Positions 1-11,800 of a stretch of 64,000 nucleotides of DNA are shown here, one piece after another; position 1 is the stretch's first letter, and the number at the start of each line of letters is the position of its first letter. A model generated the notes under the pieces. That model was not told where the DNA came from. It ran no database searches and worked only from the letters and a program-made list of their open reading frames with translations. The stretch spans positions 13,177,001 through 13,241,000 of the forward strand of contig NC_068976.1 of the NCBI RefSeq assembly GCF_016808095.1. Direction: 5' to 3'. The translations under genes were made by a program, and so were the position numbers. The stretch is from Vigna angularis. Taxonomy: Eukaryota; Streptophyta; Magnoliopsida; Fabales; Fabaceae.

Positions 1-1
1 T

Positions 2-1099
2 GAAAACAAGCCACTAACCCCATCTTTCTCTACCACTCTCCTTGACCAAATCTACCGTTCCATCGACGAGGGAGAGAGAAAAAACGGCGAAACCAAGTTC
101 TACAGACACACAACAATGAGCACCACCAAGAAACAGAGCAGTAGGGGCAATTCGAAATCCATGGATGCGGATATAAAATATGTCGGCGCCAAAACCGACA
201 AAAAAAAAGTGCACCGCGACGAGGATGCTTTGTTCTTCAGCTCCACCTCGGTTTCCTCGGATTCCAGCTTTGGATTCTCTTCCTCCGACAACGAATCCAT
301 CTCGCGCGAATCGTGTCTCGCGCCGCGCGCCAGGCTCGTGGGCGGGAGCGCGTCGTTCCGGTCTGAGAGATACGGGATTCGCGTGTTCGAGGGTTTGTGT
401 CGGAACTCCCACACCTCTGAGGAGCGACACGTGGCGGTTCGCGACGAGGAGATGCTGATAAAATCCAAGTCCCGGGCGTTGAAGATTTACAACAACCTTA
501 AAAAAGTGAAACAACCGATTTCTCCTGGTGGTCGTGTCACGAGTTTCCTCAACTCGCTCTTCGCCAACACTAAGAAAACAAGCTCCCGCTCCTGCGGCGA
601 AGTGCAGCACACTTCATCATCATCATCATCATCATCCACCTCTTCCTCTTCCTACTATTCCTCTACATGCTCTTCTACTTCCTCATTGTCCAGGTCATGT
701 TTGAGCAAAACCATGTCTTCAGGAAGAGAGAGGATGCGCAGTGGGGTGAAGCAAACAGTGCGATTTTACCCCGTGAGTGTGATCGTCGGTGAAGATAGTC
801 GACCCTGTGGGCACAAACGTTTGTGTGAAGAGGAAGAAGCTTCAAGAGGGTTCTTGAGAGAGTACCGACAAAACCCGAAGAAGAGCAATGATTTGGTTTT
901 GAAGGAGTTGTCCTTGAGGAGTAAAGTTGATTACGAGGATGACGACGATGATGATGCGTCGAGTTATGCAAGTTCGGATCTCTTTGAGCTTGATCATTTG
1001 GCAGTGTTTGGAAGTGAAAGGTACTGTGAGGAGCTTCCAGTGTATGAAACCACCCATGTTGGTACTAACCGCGCCATTGCTAATGGCCTCATAGTGTAA
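2..1099 (+). CDS. BIG GRAIN 1-like protein, 5'-truncated by the window edge
   Basis: The frame is open from base 2 to the TAA at 1097-1099, giving about 365 visible residues. The ATG at 116 is probably internal. The codons before it read PSFSTTLLDQIYRSID, which matches the conserved N-terminal block of the BIG GRAIN 1 (BG1) family, so the true start lies left of the window. A second family hallmark is the SSDLFELDHL block about 40 residues from the C-terminus. Between them are a Ser-rich, low-complexity middle (a TCA repeat near 612-641 encodes a Ser run) and an acidic DDDDDD run. No membrane span is evident. Rice BG1 is a plasma-membrane-associated positive regulator of auxin response and organ size; transfer of that role to this gene is inference. 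No intron is visible. The name rests on the two conserved blocks. Confidence 0.85.
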   Translation, partial: ENKPLTPSFSTTLLDQIYRSIDEGERKNGETKFYRHTTMSTTKKQSSRGNSKSMDADIKYVGAKTDKKKVHRDEDALFFSSTSVSSDSSFGFSSSDNESISRESCLAPRARLVGGSASFRSERYGIRVFEGLCRNSHTSEERHVAVRDEEMLIKSKSRALKIYNNLKKVKQPISPGGRVTSFLNSLFANTKKTSSRSCGEVQHTSSSSSSSSTSSSSYYSSTCSSTSSLSRSCLSKTMSSGRERMRSGVKQTVRFYPVSVIVGEDSRPCGHKRLCEEEEASRGFLREYRQNPKKSNDLVLKELSLRSKVDYEDDDDDDASSYASSDLFELDHLAVFGSERYCEELPVYETTHVGTNRAIANGLIV

Positions 1100-1271
1100 T
1101 ACTATGTTCAAAATACGTGTCAGAACCCATTTTTGAAGTTTTCTTTAGATGTTTTGTTAAGCATGTATGATTAATGAGTAAATAATATGGTTTCGATAAG
1201 ATATTTTTTGTTGTCCAACGATAATTGTGCTTAATTTTTTGGAGTGGGAGGAATGGAACGATCTAAGGTGA

Positions 1272-1543
1272 AACCTGAAAATCAGGGAAAGAAAAGGAAA
1301 TTGATAACACAAAAGAAAGAGATAAAGCAAAGAGAGGAACACTGATAGATAGAAGGAAGAGTCTTTTAGAGTGGTAACTAGTTGTAAGGAACCACGTGGT
1401 CAAGCGGGTATCTCCATGGCAGTGTAGCAAAAAGAGGAAGAAAAAGTTGAGGTGTGGAACACATATGGCTTCTTCTTCATGTGTGGTCCACACCAGAATT
1501 CGCTCTCTTTAGTTTGCTTTCATACATAGGGAAGACAAAGTGA
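1272..1543. repeat. Direct repeat, copy 1 (partner at 5387-5664)
   Basis: About 270 bp beginning near GGGAAAGAAAAGGAAATTG and ending near GACAAAGTGATGAA recurs in the same orientation at 5387-5664 with small indels. Shared landmarks in order are GGTCAAGCGGGTATCTCCA, AAAGAGGAAGAAAAAGT, TGGTCCACACCA and TTTAGTTTGCTTT. Copy 1 has a palindromic CACGTG (in CCACGTGGTC) where copy 2 has CATGTG. No ORF is shared, so this looks like non-coding duplicated DNA, perhaps regulatory. Confidence 0.8.
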
Positions 1544-2055
1544 TGAATACGGAGTATTAGTACTTTCACAAACGATCTAAAGATTGGTTTACACAAATTC
1601 CACAATTGGATCACTCCATTAAGACCACAACAAGGCTTCTTTTATAAATTTTAATTTGTTTTAAAAAATAATTTCCTATTTTCTTTTATATCTACGTTAT
1701 TTTTTTTTTATCTTTAACAAAGTCACTAACAAAAAAATCCCCTTCTAACATAATACATTCAACATAGTGTTATGATTCGAAAAAACCAACCTTGGTAATA
1801 TTTTTGTAATTAAAATCACAACTCAATTGTAACAGACCTTTAAATCAAATTTGATGTTAGCCTCCTCTGTAGCGTATCCTAAAATTGATGTCTGAAGACT
1901 TTATGACATCAACAGCACTCGCATCCTTTCTCAAACTCGTTTTTAAAACATAAAAGAAACCGTATGAGATTATTTGGATGAAATCTCTTTATTATTTTCT
2001 TTTTCTTGTTTGTGCCTAAGTTCTCCAACAATAAAGTTTTATTTTCAATTCATGA

Positions 2056-3516
2056 CACTAGTGCAGTTAAGGGATATGACATCAGTTGTTTTGGTTCATA
2101 GACAGCGGTTCTTGAACCGAGGCATATATAGACGAGACAAAAAGTTTACCCATTTTTGCCTCGGTTGCGAACAGAGATAGTATTGTGGAATCTAGTGCCT
2201 CGGTTGGGATCTGAACTGAGGCAATAGAGTGTTTTTTTCTTTTGCACCAGCCTTTCCCCGCCGCATCTTCCCTCTCCCGACAACTCCCACTGTAATTCAC
2301 CTCCCCTTCCTCCGCCTCATACTCAAACCCCAATCCCATCACCTCATTGTCAACATAATCCATAACAGTCCCAAAATCCCCATCCCCAATTCAGCCCAAC
2401 TCGGTTGTCGTTAGCCTCCGAGCTTCCCATCACCACCGTCAGCTTGTTCCTGCATCAGCCCAACATAAAGCACACAAGTTTTGAGCAAAGGTGGGAACTT
2501 TGCGTTTCAGCTCGTTCCGGCTCTTCTTGGCCTCGAGATCCGCGTCAGAGGTGGATGGTAGTGGAGAGTTGGGTGTTGGCGGTGGTGAATAATGGAAGAA
2601 AGAAGAGAGCTTGAAAATGGGAGAGCTGCTTACAAATAGAGCAGTGGTGGTGTCACGGTGGCTTACCATTCTGGCATCGAGAGCAATAGGCGGGAGAGGG
2701 TGTTGGCGGTGCTATCTCTGAATCGAAATTGAAGCGAAGTTGTTGGCGGTGCTGTGGCGGCACGACGGTGGATGCACGGAGAAGACGACAAAGGCCACCC
2801 GCGAGAGAAATCGAAACGGGGATTCACCTTGCAGCAGTTTGCGTTTGGTCTCTGGTCGAAGAGAAATCGAAACGGAGGTTTGCTCTAGTCGAAGAGAAAG
2901 AAGGGCTCTGGTGGAAGAGAAAACTCTAAGAAAGGAAGGGCTCTGGTGGAAGAGAAAACTCTGAGAAAGGAGGGGCTCGGTGGAAGACAAAGTACTGTAA
3001 ATCATTTTGAAAAAATAAAGCAAAGGATATTACCTCGGTTTCACAAGAACCCGAAGCCGTATACGAGCTACTAAAGCGGTTCTACTCAAACCCGATGCCT
3101 AAACATCTTTAAAAAAATTCAAAATAATTTTATATGCTTCGGTTTGCTTCAAAACCGAGGTCATAGCGTATTTCAGCACCAGTTCTGGATAAATCGAGGT
3201 AGTCCATGCTGCAGCGCACACATTTTCAGAAGAAAATCAGAGACTTTAGACACCGATTATGCAAAGAACTGAGGCGGTATCCCCTTGGTCAGTTTGACTT
3301 GCAGAGAGCAGCAGAGAGAGTAGGTGAGTTGCAGAGAGTTTTATGCCTCGGGTTCTTTCATAATCGAAGCAGTATCACCTATAGGCACCGGTTCGTTCAT
3401 AACCAAAGCATATAAGTTCCCGTTAATTACAAAAATGCCACCGCATTTTAATATGCTTCGGATTTTTCAAAACCGAAGCATATTAGACATGTTCTAAAGC
3501 TGTTTTTTTACTAGTG
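2056..3516. mobile_element. Non-autonomous CACTA transposon 1, with 3-bp target duplication
   Basis: The element begins CACTAGTG and ends CTAGTG, the CACTA/TAGTG ends of the CACTA (En/Spm) superfamily. It is flanked by TGA on both sides (2053-2055 and 3517-3519), the expected 3-bp target duplication. Both subterminal regions carry many copies of a short stem-loop motif of the form GCCTCGGTT...AACCGAGGC, for example around 2103-2125, 2195-2223 and 3450-3482. Such arrays are where CACTA transposases bind in characterised elements. No transposase ORF is present, so it must be moved in trans. The interior (2230-2990) is richer in GC and has only short ORFs that I do not recognise. Confidence 0.88.
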
Positions 3517-3519
3517 TGA

Positions 3520-5386
3520 TGCTTCATCTTCAACTCATTTCACTCCATGTTAAAATTGTGATAATCTTTTGAACTCAAGCTTTTATTATTTCTAATTGTA
3601 TTTCATAAAGGTTGGTATTTTCTTATCTTCGTTCTCACTTTTAGGATTTTGTAAAATTGCTAGAGATTTCACATATTACATATTTATTTCAAATTTAGAA
3701 CTGTAGTGGTGAAAAATTTTAAAAAGTCATAACTTTTATTATAGACTTAAAGATAAATATGCTAAAAAAATGAAAGTTGTTGGAAATAAGAAAAAACGTA
3801 TTGGTCAATTTTCAAAGAGGATTGAGTTTCTCGTATTTTCAAAAATCTATCGTTTAAGATTTCTATATATTCGTAGTATCTGAAAATTTGATATCTTTTG
3901 TAAATGTATCTTGTTTATTATATTAATTTTTCATGAATTCAGTAGAATAAAATATTATAAAAAATATTACAAAAAATAAATCCACGTACCTCAATTAACA
4001 TTTATTATAAATTGAATAGATGTTAGACAACCAACATTAATTTATCGTCATCCGCGTTGTATGTTGAGAATTTCAAAAAATATAAAAAACATAACAAAGG
4101 TTAATTTTTTTTTTTTTTGCATTAGTAAATTTACCTTACGAAAAAGTTTGACAAATATCTATTTTTAAATATGGAAAAAAAAATTATATATCAAAAAATC
4201 AGATTTTCACTATCGTCCTATCACAAAAAAAAATTATTAATTTTTATAAGAATTGTTTTAAAATTTATGTCCATGATATATAATTTATAATTGAATGACA
4301 ATATAAATCTTTACAGTCATTTAAAATTTAAAATTGTTGAATATAATGAAAAACTATATATAAAATTATTATACACATAAAGAAAATAATAATAAAAAAG
4401 GACGTCCTAGTTTTGATTACATAACTTCACAGACCTTTTATTTTATTTTATTTTTATCTTTCAACAAACCAGCTCACTATACTTTCTTTCGTCCTCCAAC
4501 AACTCACTGAATAAAATACGTTGCTCTCTCCACACTTTTAATACTGTTATTAATATTTTACATTAATTAATAGATCTAGAAATATATAAAGTAGTATAAA
4601 ACTAAAACAAACAAACAAAATTTTACTATGAATTGGGAGAAAAGCTATCAAATTATAAAAATGAGACCTATCAAAATGTATAATGAACTAGACTCAATCA
4701 CACTATGACAAACTGGATTAACTTTTAACAACTGAAACTAGGAAAAACTCATTTTTTTTAACAATTGAAACTAGGAAAAACTCATTAGAAGACAATTACA
4801 AAATAATACCTAATTATCTCCTTGCAATCATAAAAATTATGATTATTTTCTCCCCAACCCATGAAATTCTGTTTCGTTTTTCTGGTTCGTTTTTTCTTAT
4901 GTATTCGTTTGTCAAGACAGTCTACTGTTTGAGATTCAGATATGTACTAAACATGGTTACATATATTTTAATTGACATCTGAGTCATTCCCAAACGAGAC
5001 CAATATCTTCAACAAGGTTAAACCCCTTTATATGTAGATATTATATTTCAAGTTGCTTAATTATAGATATATTACGCATAACCCTTGATGTTAGATTGTT
5101 TGGGCAATGTTACACCGATTTGGGAACAAAAATCTAAATAAACAGAACCGCTTGTAACTAGGGACAACTAGAGTTTGGTAAATTTAAAATAAACTTAGAA
5201 ATTAGACTATTGTATCATGATTTCATTTACAAATTTTTGAGATATTTTTTAGAAGTATAAAGCAATTAGTACTAAAAAAAATGAGACTTTTTTTAAGACA
5301 AGAAAAAAAATTTAGTGCTTGAGCTTTGAGTCTTTATGGTTGTAATATGAGAGCAGGAACTTTACTTTGTATGCAGTATCCATGTT
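3520..5386. other. AT-rich intergenic stretch
   Basis: No ORF, RNA gene or recognisable element is seen. The only structure is a short local duplication of AACTGAAACTAGGAAAAACT at about 4729-4783. Confidence 0.6.
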
Positions 5387-5664
5387 GAAAAACGGGGAAA
5401 GAAAGGAAATTGATAAGAGAAAAGAAAGAGATAAAGCAATATGGCAACAGTTATAGATAGAAGGAAGGGTGTTATAGGATAGTAGCTAGTTGTAAGAAAC
5501 CATGTGGTCAAGCGGGTATCTCCAAGACAGTGCAGGAAAAAGAGGAAGAAAAAGTGAAGGTGGAAGATAAACAGTGGGGTATGGCTTCTCCTTCTTCATG
5601 TGGTCCACACCATAGTTGGGTCCCTTTAGTTTGCTTTGTTACGTTAGGGAAAGACAAAGTGATG
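5387..5664. repeat. Direct repeat, copy 2 (partner at 1272-1543)
   Basis: Same orientation and order of landmarks as copy 1, including GTCAAGCGGGTATCTCCA and TTTAGTTTGCTTT. It differs by small insertions and deletions. The two copies are about 4.1 kb apart and bracket CACTA element 1, but they do not touch its ends. They are therefore a separate, local duplication and not transposon termini. Confidence 0.8.
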
Positions 5665-8600
5665 AAGGTTGAAGATCCCTAGGTGAGTTTCCACTGGACT
5701 GTTAAACCATGCACTTTCCCTTTATGTGATTCAAAGTACAACTTAGACCATCATTGTCATGTTTTTGTACACTTCAATGCAACAACCTTTTTCGCTGTCT
5801 CTCTCCTTCTTCTCTTTCCCAGCACACATCCCAGAATAACGTTCACACTAGTGTTTCTCCCGATGCACTCACCACATTCATCTTCTAACAATCATCCATC
5901 TTGTCGACAAACACTTCAGACCTGTTATAAGGTTAGTTTCTGTGCAATGCAGATTCTCTTGGAGGACACAAACATGTTGCACTCTTGGAACGTGTTCAAA
6001 TCAATTAATGATTGAATCTTGTGCATGCATATTCGTCTTCTGCACTGCTTTTTGTATACTTTAACTCATTTTATTTGCTTCAAGTGGTGGTTCTTTTAGG
6101 TGAACCAGCTAGCTGGTGAGTAGATTGTGAAAAAAAATATGGATCCGATTTGAAAAGGGATGCGTTCAGGAATTTGATCTGTTCAACTGATCGTAAAGTT
6201 TGATAAAAGAAGAATCGACAAGAAAACATACTCGACACGTCCAAATTGTTGAAAACGATACCAAAAAATAAAACTTGTCCAACCAGTTTTGCAGTGTTTT
6301 TTTTTTCTGTTGTCTTTATAGTTGTTAGAAGAGAACTGGCAGTTAACTTTTTGTTAAGGATAATACCTCATGTGACGTTATATAAAAATTCCTAATTAAA
6401 TATACTTTCATTTTTCGTTTGTGTCTTTAGTTTTATTTTAGTATCAATTTATTCTGAATTTTCCATAACGGAGCCTCAGCTGATTCGGATTAATGTCTTA
6501 CATTCAATAATTTCGATTATGAAAATATATAATTCGAATTGGAATAATGTCAAATATATACATACAAAACAAGAACTAGGCACATGAACTCAAGATGTGG
6601 ATCATGCTTTTGAATCTCTTATAGATTGATAACGTCTTTGGCCTTCCATGACCATCTACATCAGATAAGTTTCAAAAAGAATAAAAAAGAAGTAAGAAAG
6701 AGAAAAACAAAACACTTTTTCTTAGGTTAAAAAAAACAAGACTATAAAAATAAATGTCTTTTTAAGATTACATGAAAATTTAGAGAATGTCACTCAAAAA
6801 TCGACACAGATAACATATACTAACAAAGTTATAATTAGTCTTCGGCTTGTTAGTCAATACTTACAAATATTTATTTTAAAAAATCAAAAAGTGTAAAATT
6901 ATTTTTAAATTTAAAAAAACAAAATTGAATCTGCTGAAATAGTTTTAGTTGTACCATTGACATACATTTTAACACCTATCTATAAATATGCTTATTAATC
7001 TCAATTGCAAATTAAATAGTCATCCAGCAAAAGTTTAAATTACAAATTCAAATAACATTACAATTAAAAATCCAATTTTAATTAAACCAATTTCAATTGA
7101 TAGGTAGAAGAAAACATAAATTTGACTTCCAAATATTAGCATCAACCACATTGTGATTATTAGAGTAGGCTAAATCGTTCTAGTAAGAAACAGAACATTA
7201 TTTTTTTTTCCAAAAATGTTAAAAAGTGGAAAATCTTTTTCAAATTTTTATATTAAATAAATTTTTATACTAATGCTAGCTTAATAGACACTAAATAAAA
7301 TGAATATTAAAAATAAATAAATTTAGTTTCGACTTAACAAATACTAACAAAAATAAATATTAAAAATAAGTAAGGTTACACCATCTAAGCAAAAATTAAT
7401 TAAAATAAATATTAAAAAATTTTAGGATCGATTTAGTAAATACTAACTACAATGAATGAATAAAGTGTTGACTTAACAAACATTAACCTTATTTATTTTT
7501 AATATTAAAATATTGTTACATACAATACATTTGTTGTGTAGTTAATTTTTCATTAACTTTTCTGTAATCTCACAATAATTCCTTAAACTCAAAAATTAAA
7601 ATCACGAGAGCTATGACCCTCTTTACAATATTTCTACAATAGTTTAGACACAACTAGATATATATATAAATCATTGGATACTTTCTTGCACACTGCAAAC
7701 AATTTAAGTTGGTAGAAGCATTGTGGTAGTGCATATCCGCAGGATGTGTATAAATAAAATAAATAATAATACATTTTTGTTATAAGGATTCCACATTCTC
7801 TTAGTTTAACCCACCCTCGTTAATTTCTAATTTCATTTGATGTAACTCTTACATTTGGTTGATGTATTCTCCCTAGTGTCTTGTCCTAATAAGAAAAAAA
7901 TATCTTATTACTAAGTTCAATTACAACATTTTGCAAGAAATAAATTATTTACACTAAAGTTGTTTTATAAATCATAAGTGTTTTTTATTAGAGATAATTT
8001 GGTTTTATCTATTACATAGAACCAGTTATTTTTAAACATTGTACCGCAACCTCGAACTTAGACCATTTGTATTATAATATTATGTGAAAAAAAAACTTTG
8101 ACCATTACAAAAAACGAAATCAACAATTATCTATAATTTTATTTTTATAGCAACTCCTCTATTTACTATATGCGAAAAAAAAAGTGACCAAACTTATTAC
8201 ACATAAAGTAAATAGTATTTCGAAGATAAATGATATTTTAACATTTTATCAATCATTTTGACAATCTATTTTTAAGAGTAATGTCATTAAAAAACCAAAT
8301 ATTTGTATTTGTAAAAAAATAAAGAAGATGAAGGATAAAATAATAGATATAAAACGAGTATAGAAATTATTGAGTTTAAAAGTTTATTATATCAAAATAT
8401 CATCTTATTTAAAATTTGATAATCTAAACAAGATGTGAATAAAGTTGAAGTTTAGAGTACTTATTAATCATATGATTTGATTGTATAACCCTAAATCTAT
8501 GTATGCTGTGGTAAATCTTGTAGTAACCTCCGCCTAAATTGCCACCCATTACTTACCATATTTCAACATGGTTTTTAACTCTTAAAATTCATTGTAGAAA

Positions 8601-8822
8601 CTGATGACCTAGCTTATCACGAAATTTTATAATGTTGTCTATTATCTAAAGTTTGAAGGACAGATAGAAGCCAATGTTTCATTAAAACAAAACAAAGCAT
8701 GTGAAAGCAACCCAACAAGGTATTTGTCTGAACAATGTTCTTCATAAAATCCGTCATTGTTGCCAGCTATGTGGCCTTCACCACACAACAAAAACGGTGG
8801 AAGACCATATTAAGGGACCCTC
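5665..8822. other. AT-rich intergenic DNA upstream of the kinase gene
   Basis: I see no gene. A 110-codon ORF at 5683-6015 has no recognisable motif. The rest is AT-rich with frequent AATAAATATTAAAAATAA-like phrases at 7250-7500. The last few hundred bases before 8823 probably include the kinase promoter, but no unambiguous TATA box could be chosen. Confidence 0.5.
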
Positions 8823-8882
8823 ATGAGTCTATTAGGGTTTGCCCTTCCACTCTATCACAGTTTTCATTTCAAGTTAACAAAC

Positions 8883-11800
8883 ATGAGTTTCAAGAACAGC
8901 CCTAACAAGGGACACTCTCCTTACCTCTCTCGCCAATCATCCAACCCTAACCCTAGTTGTAGGGCCAAACCACAGAAGCATGTGGAGCCACCAAGCCCTC
9001 CACTTGTAGGCTGCTGCAGAGGCTTCTCCAAAGGGTCCTCTGCTTCTACATCTCCACAAACACTCAAACAAAAGGTCTGCTTCATCCTTTTTACATTACT
9101 TTAATGCTCATGCATCTACTCACACATGTTATTACACAATAATTTTACATTATCAACTAATTCAAAACTACTATTAAGATATAATTATTGCAAAAAGTTA
9201 ACAATGGTTTATGATGGTACAATAATATAAAGTTTTACACTTTTGATATAGTTTTCTTTCTCTTTGTATAAATATATATAATTTTTAATATTAAGATAAT
9301 GTTTTTATTTAAAGTTTAGTTATAGAGAGAATAATATTTAATTGTTTTTTTATATTTAATATTGTTTGTAGTTTTTATTTGAAAGACAATAATAACTTTT
9401 TCTTTCTTTAGTTAAATAATTTATTTTTACTTTCTATAGTCTTGATTTTGAAAATATTTTGTGTTATATATTTCATCTTTTTAGATTAAATATGTTATCA
9501 CATTTTTATTTTCTCTTGAATGTTTTCTTATTTTTTATTTAATTTTTACTATTTTAATTTTGTAAATAATTGTATTTGCAATAAAAGTAGTTTATTTACG
9601 TTTATATTATATTAAATTAAATATAATTTAGTTGAAAAATAAAGATTATTCATTAATTTTTTCTAGTTAAGTATGTCTACTGGTTCATATTAAAATACGT
9701 AAAACTTAAAGAAACAAATTAACCATTTAAACAAAAAGAAGGTTAAAAATTCTTTCAAAGCAATAATTATGTTTACCACACATGTTTTAATTTTATTTAA
9801 TGATTTTTTGGAGTTACTACTATAGTTTTTTCTACAAAATATAAATAGCGTAAATATTGTAATTACAAATATTCTGATATATGAATGATACCCGCAATTT
9901 TTATTTAAAAAATAATGTTTAATATGTCATGAGTTTTTATAGTAATTTCTTATATAGTTTTTATTTGAATAATGATACCCGCAATTTGTAAATTACTATT
10001 AAAATAAGAATTATAAGCTTTCAAAAATAATAAATTTAGAATGTAATTTTCTATTGACTGTTGTGGACCTTAACACCTGTTTTTATATTATTATTACTAT
10101 TACAGTTTGAAAGCAATATAAATTATTTTGATACCATTTGATCAAATGAGTTAAAAATAGTGAAATAGAATAAGCTGCAAAAATCAAAGGCATATTTACT
10201 TTATAATCTTGGATCCATGGGTCAAGAGTAGAGCAGAAGTGGTTGTTGTATCAAGCCCAAGAATAGTGTTGAGCTTGAAGAAACCAATTTAAAAATGTAT
10301 GGATTGGTTATTAGGAAGTTTCTTTCTGTACCTCCAACCATTTCTCCCTTTCTCTCCCTCTCCAAATATTTTTAAAATTCCAAAATTATCCTATGTAAAA
10401 AAAATTGTTAACTTAAAGTAACTTATTTTAAAGGTTTTATCTTTCAACAATTCAAAAAATCATATATCCCTTATCTGTATTTCAACGAACGAATTTTGAA
10501 ATCCGTTAAATAATTTTTCAAATATTTTAATAGATTTCAAAATTTGTATGAAAATTTAGAAGTACAATATTTACTGTTTATCATTCTCATTTGTTGAAAA
10601 TTATTTTCGAAAATTAGAGGTGCAAGAAGAAACATCATGTTTCTTGTAAGAAAGAACAATTGGTAGACTCGTAAAACCATTAACAAAACAATGATGTATA
10701 TCATAATAAAATTTGGTTTTTGAGTGAAAAACGTGTTGATGGTAACGTAGGTGGAAGAATTGGAAAAGCAAGTGATGAAACAAAGAGAAGTTGGAGTGAT
10801 ATACAAGAAAAGAATGGAAAGAACACAAGACTACTTAAGATACTGTCTTCAGACAGCACAAGAAAATGGAATATTGGATCTCTTTCTGAGCTGCAACGGT
10901 GAATTTCAACCATCTCCAGTCTCTCTTCACTCCATTACCAGCCCTCAAGCTCATGCCCACCACCCCAATCTATCACTCATTATTCATCAAGCTAAAACCA
11001 ATGGCTGGTACATTCATCCAAATGAGGTAAACATGGCTGCTACATTTTGCTTTTGTATAATCGTTTACATGTTAGTCTTTTAATTTATTTTATTTTTTAA
11101 GTGACGATTTTGCATAATTTTTACTCCGTCTGAATTAATAAAAGAAATGCTTAAACTATAACAGATGCACACAAGTTACAACAGACAGTTATGAACTGAT
11201 AATGTTACTCCAACATATTATTGCAGACACAAAATGTGTCCTTATACAAAACTAATGTAACAGTGTAAAATAACAGAAAATTTGCTTTTGACTTCATAGA
11301 AACTAACACTCCTCCTCAAGTCAAAACTGATTTACATTCACAACACCAATTACTCTTAGGCTTTTGCACCTTTCCTCGTTTTAGAGCTTTAGTACGCATA
11401 TCTGCTAATTGTATTTCAGACACACAACGCCCAATTTCAAGTTTGTTGTTCCAAACTTGTTTCCGAATGAAATGGTATTACACAGATATCTCAGGCTTCC
11501 AACAATCATTTGATAATGTGTAGGATAAACACTTTCCTCATCACCATTTCTCTCCAATTTCAAACCTGTTTCTGTTGGAGTATTAGCATACTTACTCCGT
11601 TGCATATTGAACTTGATCAGCAGATAACGTGTATATTTTGATTGGTGCATCAACATTCCACATTTTGTCATCTTGAATTCTATTCCCAGAAAATAATTCA
11701 AGATACCTAGTTCACTTATTTCAAACTCTGCTAGCAGATCAGCCTTAAATCTGTTTATCAGCCCCTTGTTGCTTCCTGTGATCAATAGATCATCAACATA

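Noticed and set aside
116..118. ATG at 116 as start of the BIG GRAIN 1-like gene
   Set aside because: The frame upstream encodes the conserved family N-terminal block, so the gene starts before the window.
5500..5525. GTCAAGCGGGTATCTCC as part of a tRNA gene (also at 1400)
   Set aside because: No cloverleaf could be formed; the similarity to a D-arm is accidental.
5683..6015. 110-codon ORF next to repeat copy 2
   Set aside because: No recognisable motif, and a composition like translated non-coding AT-rich DNA.
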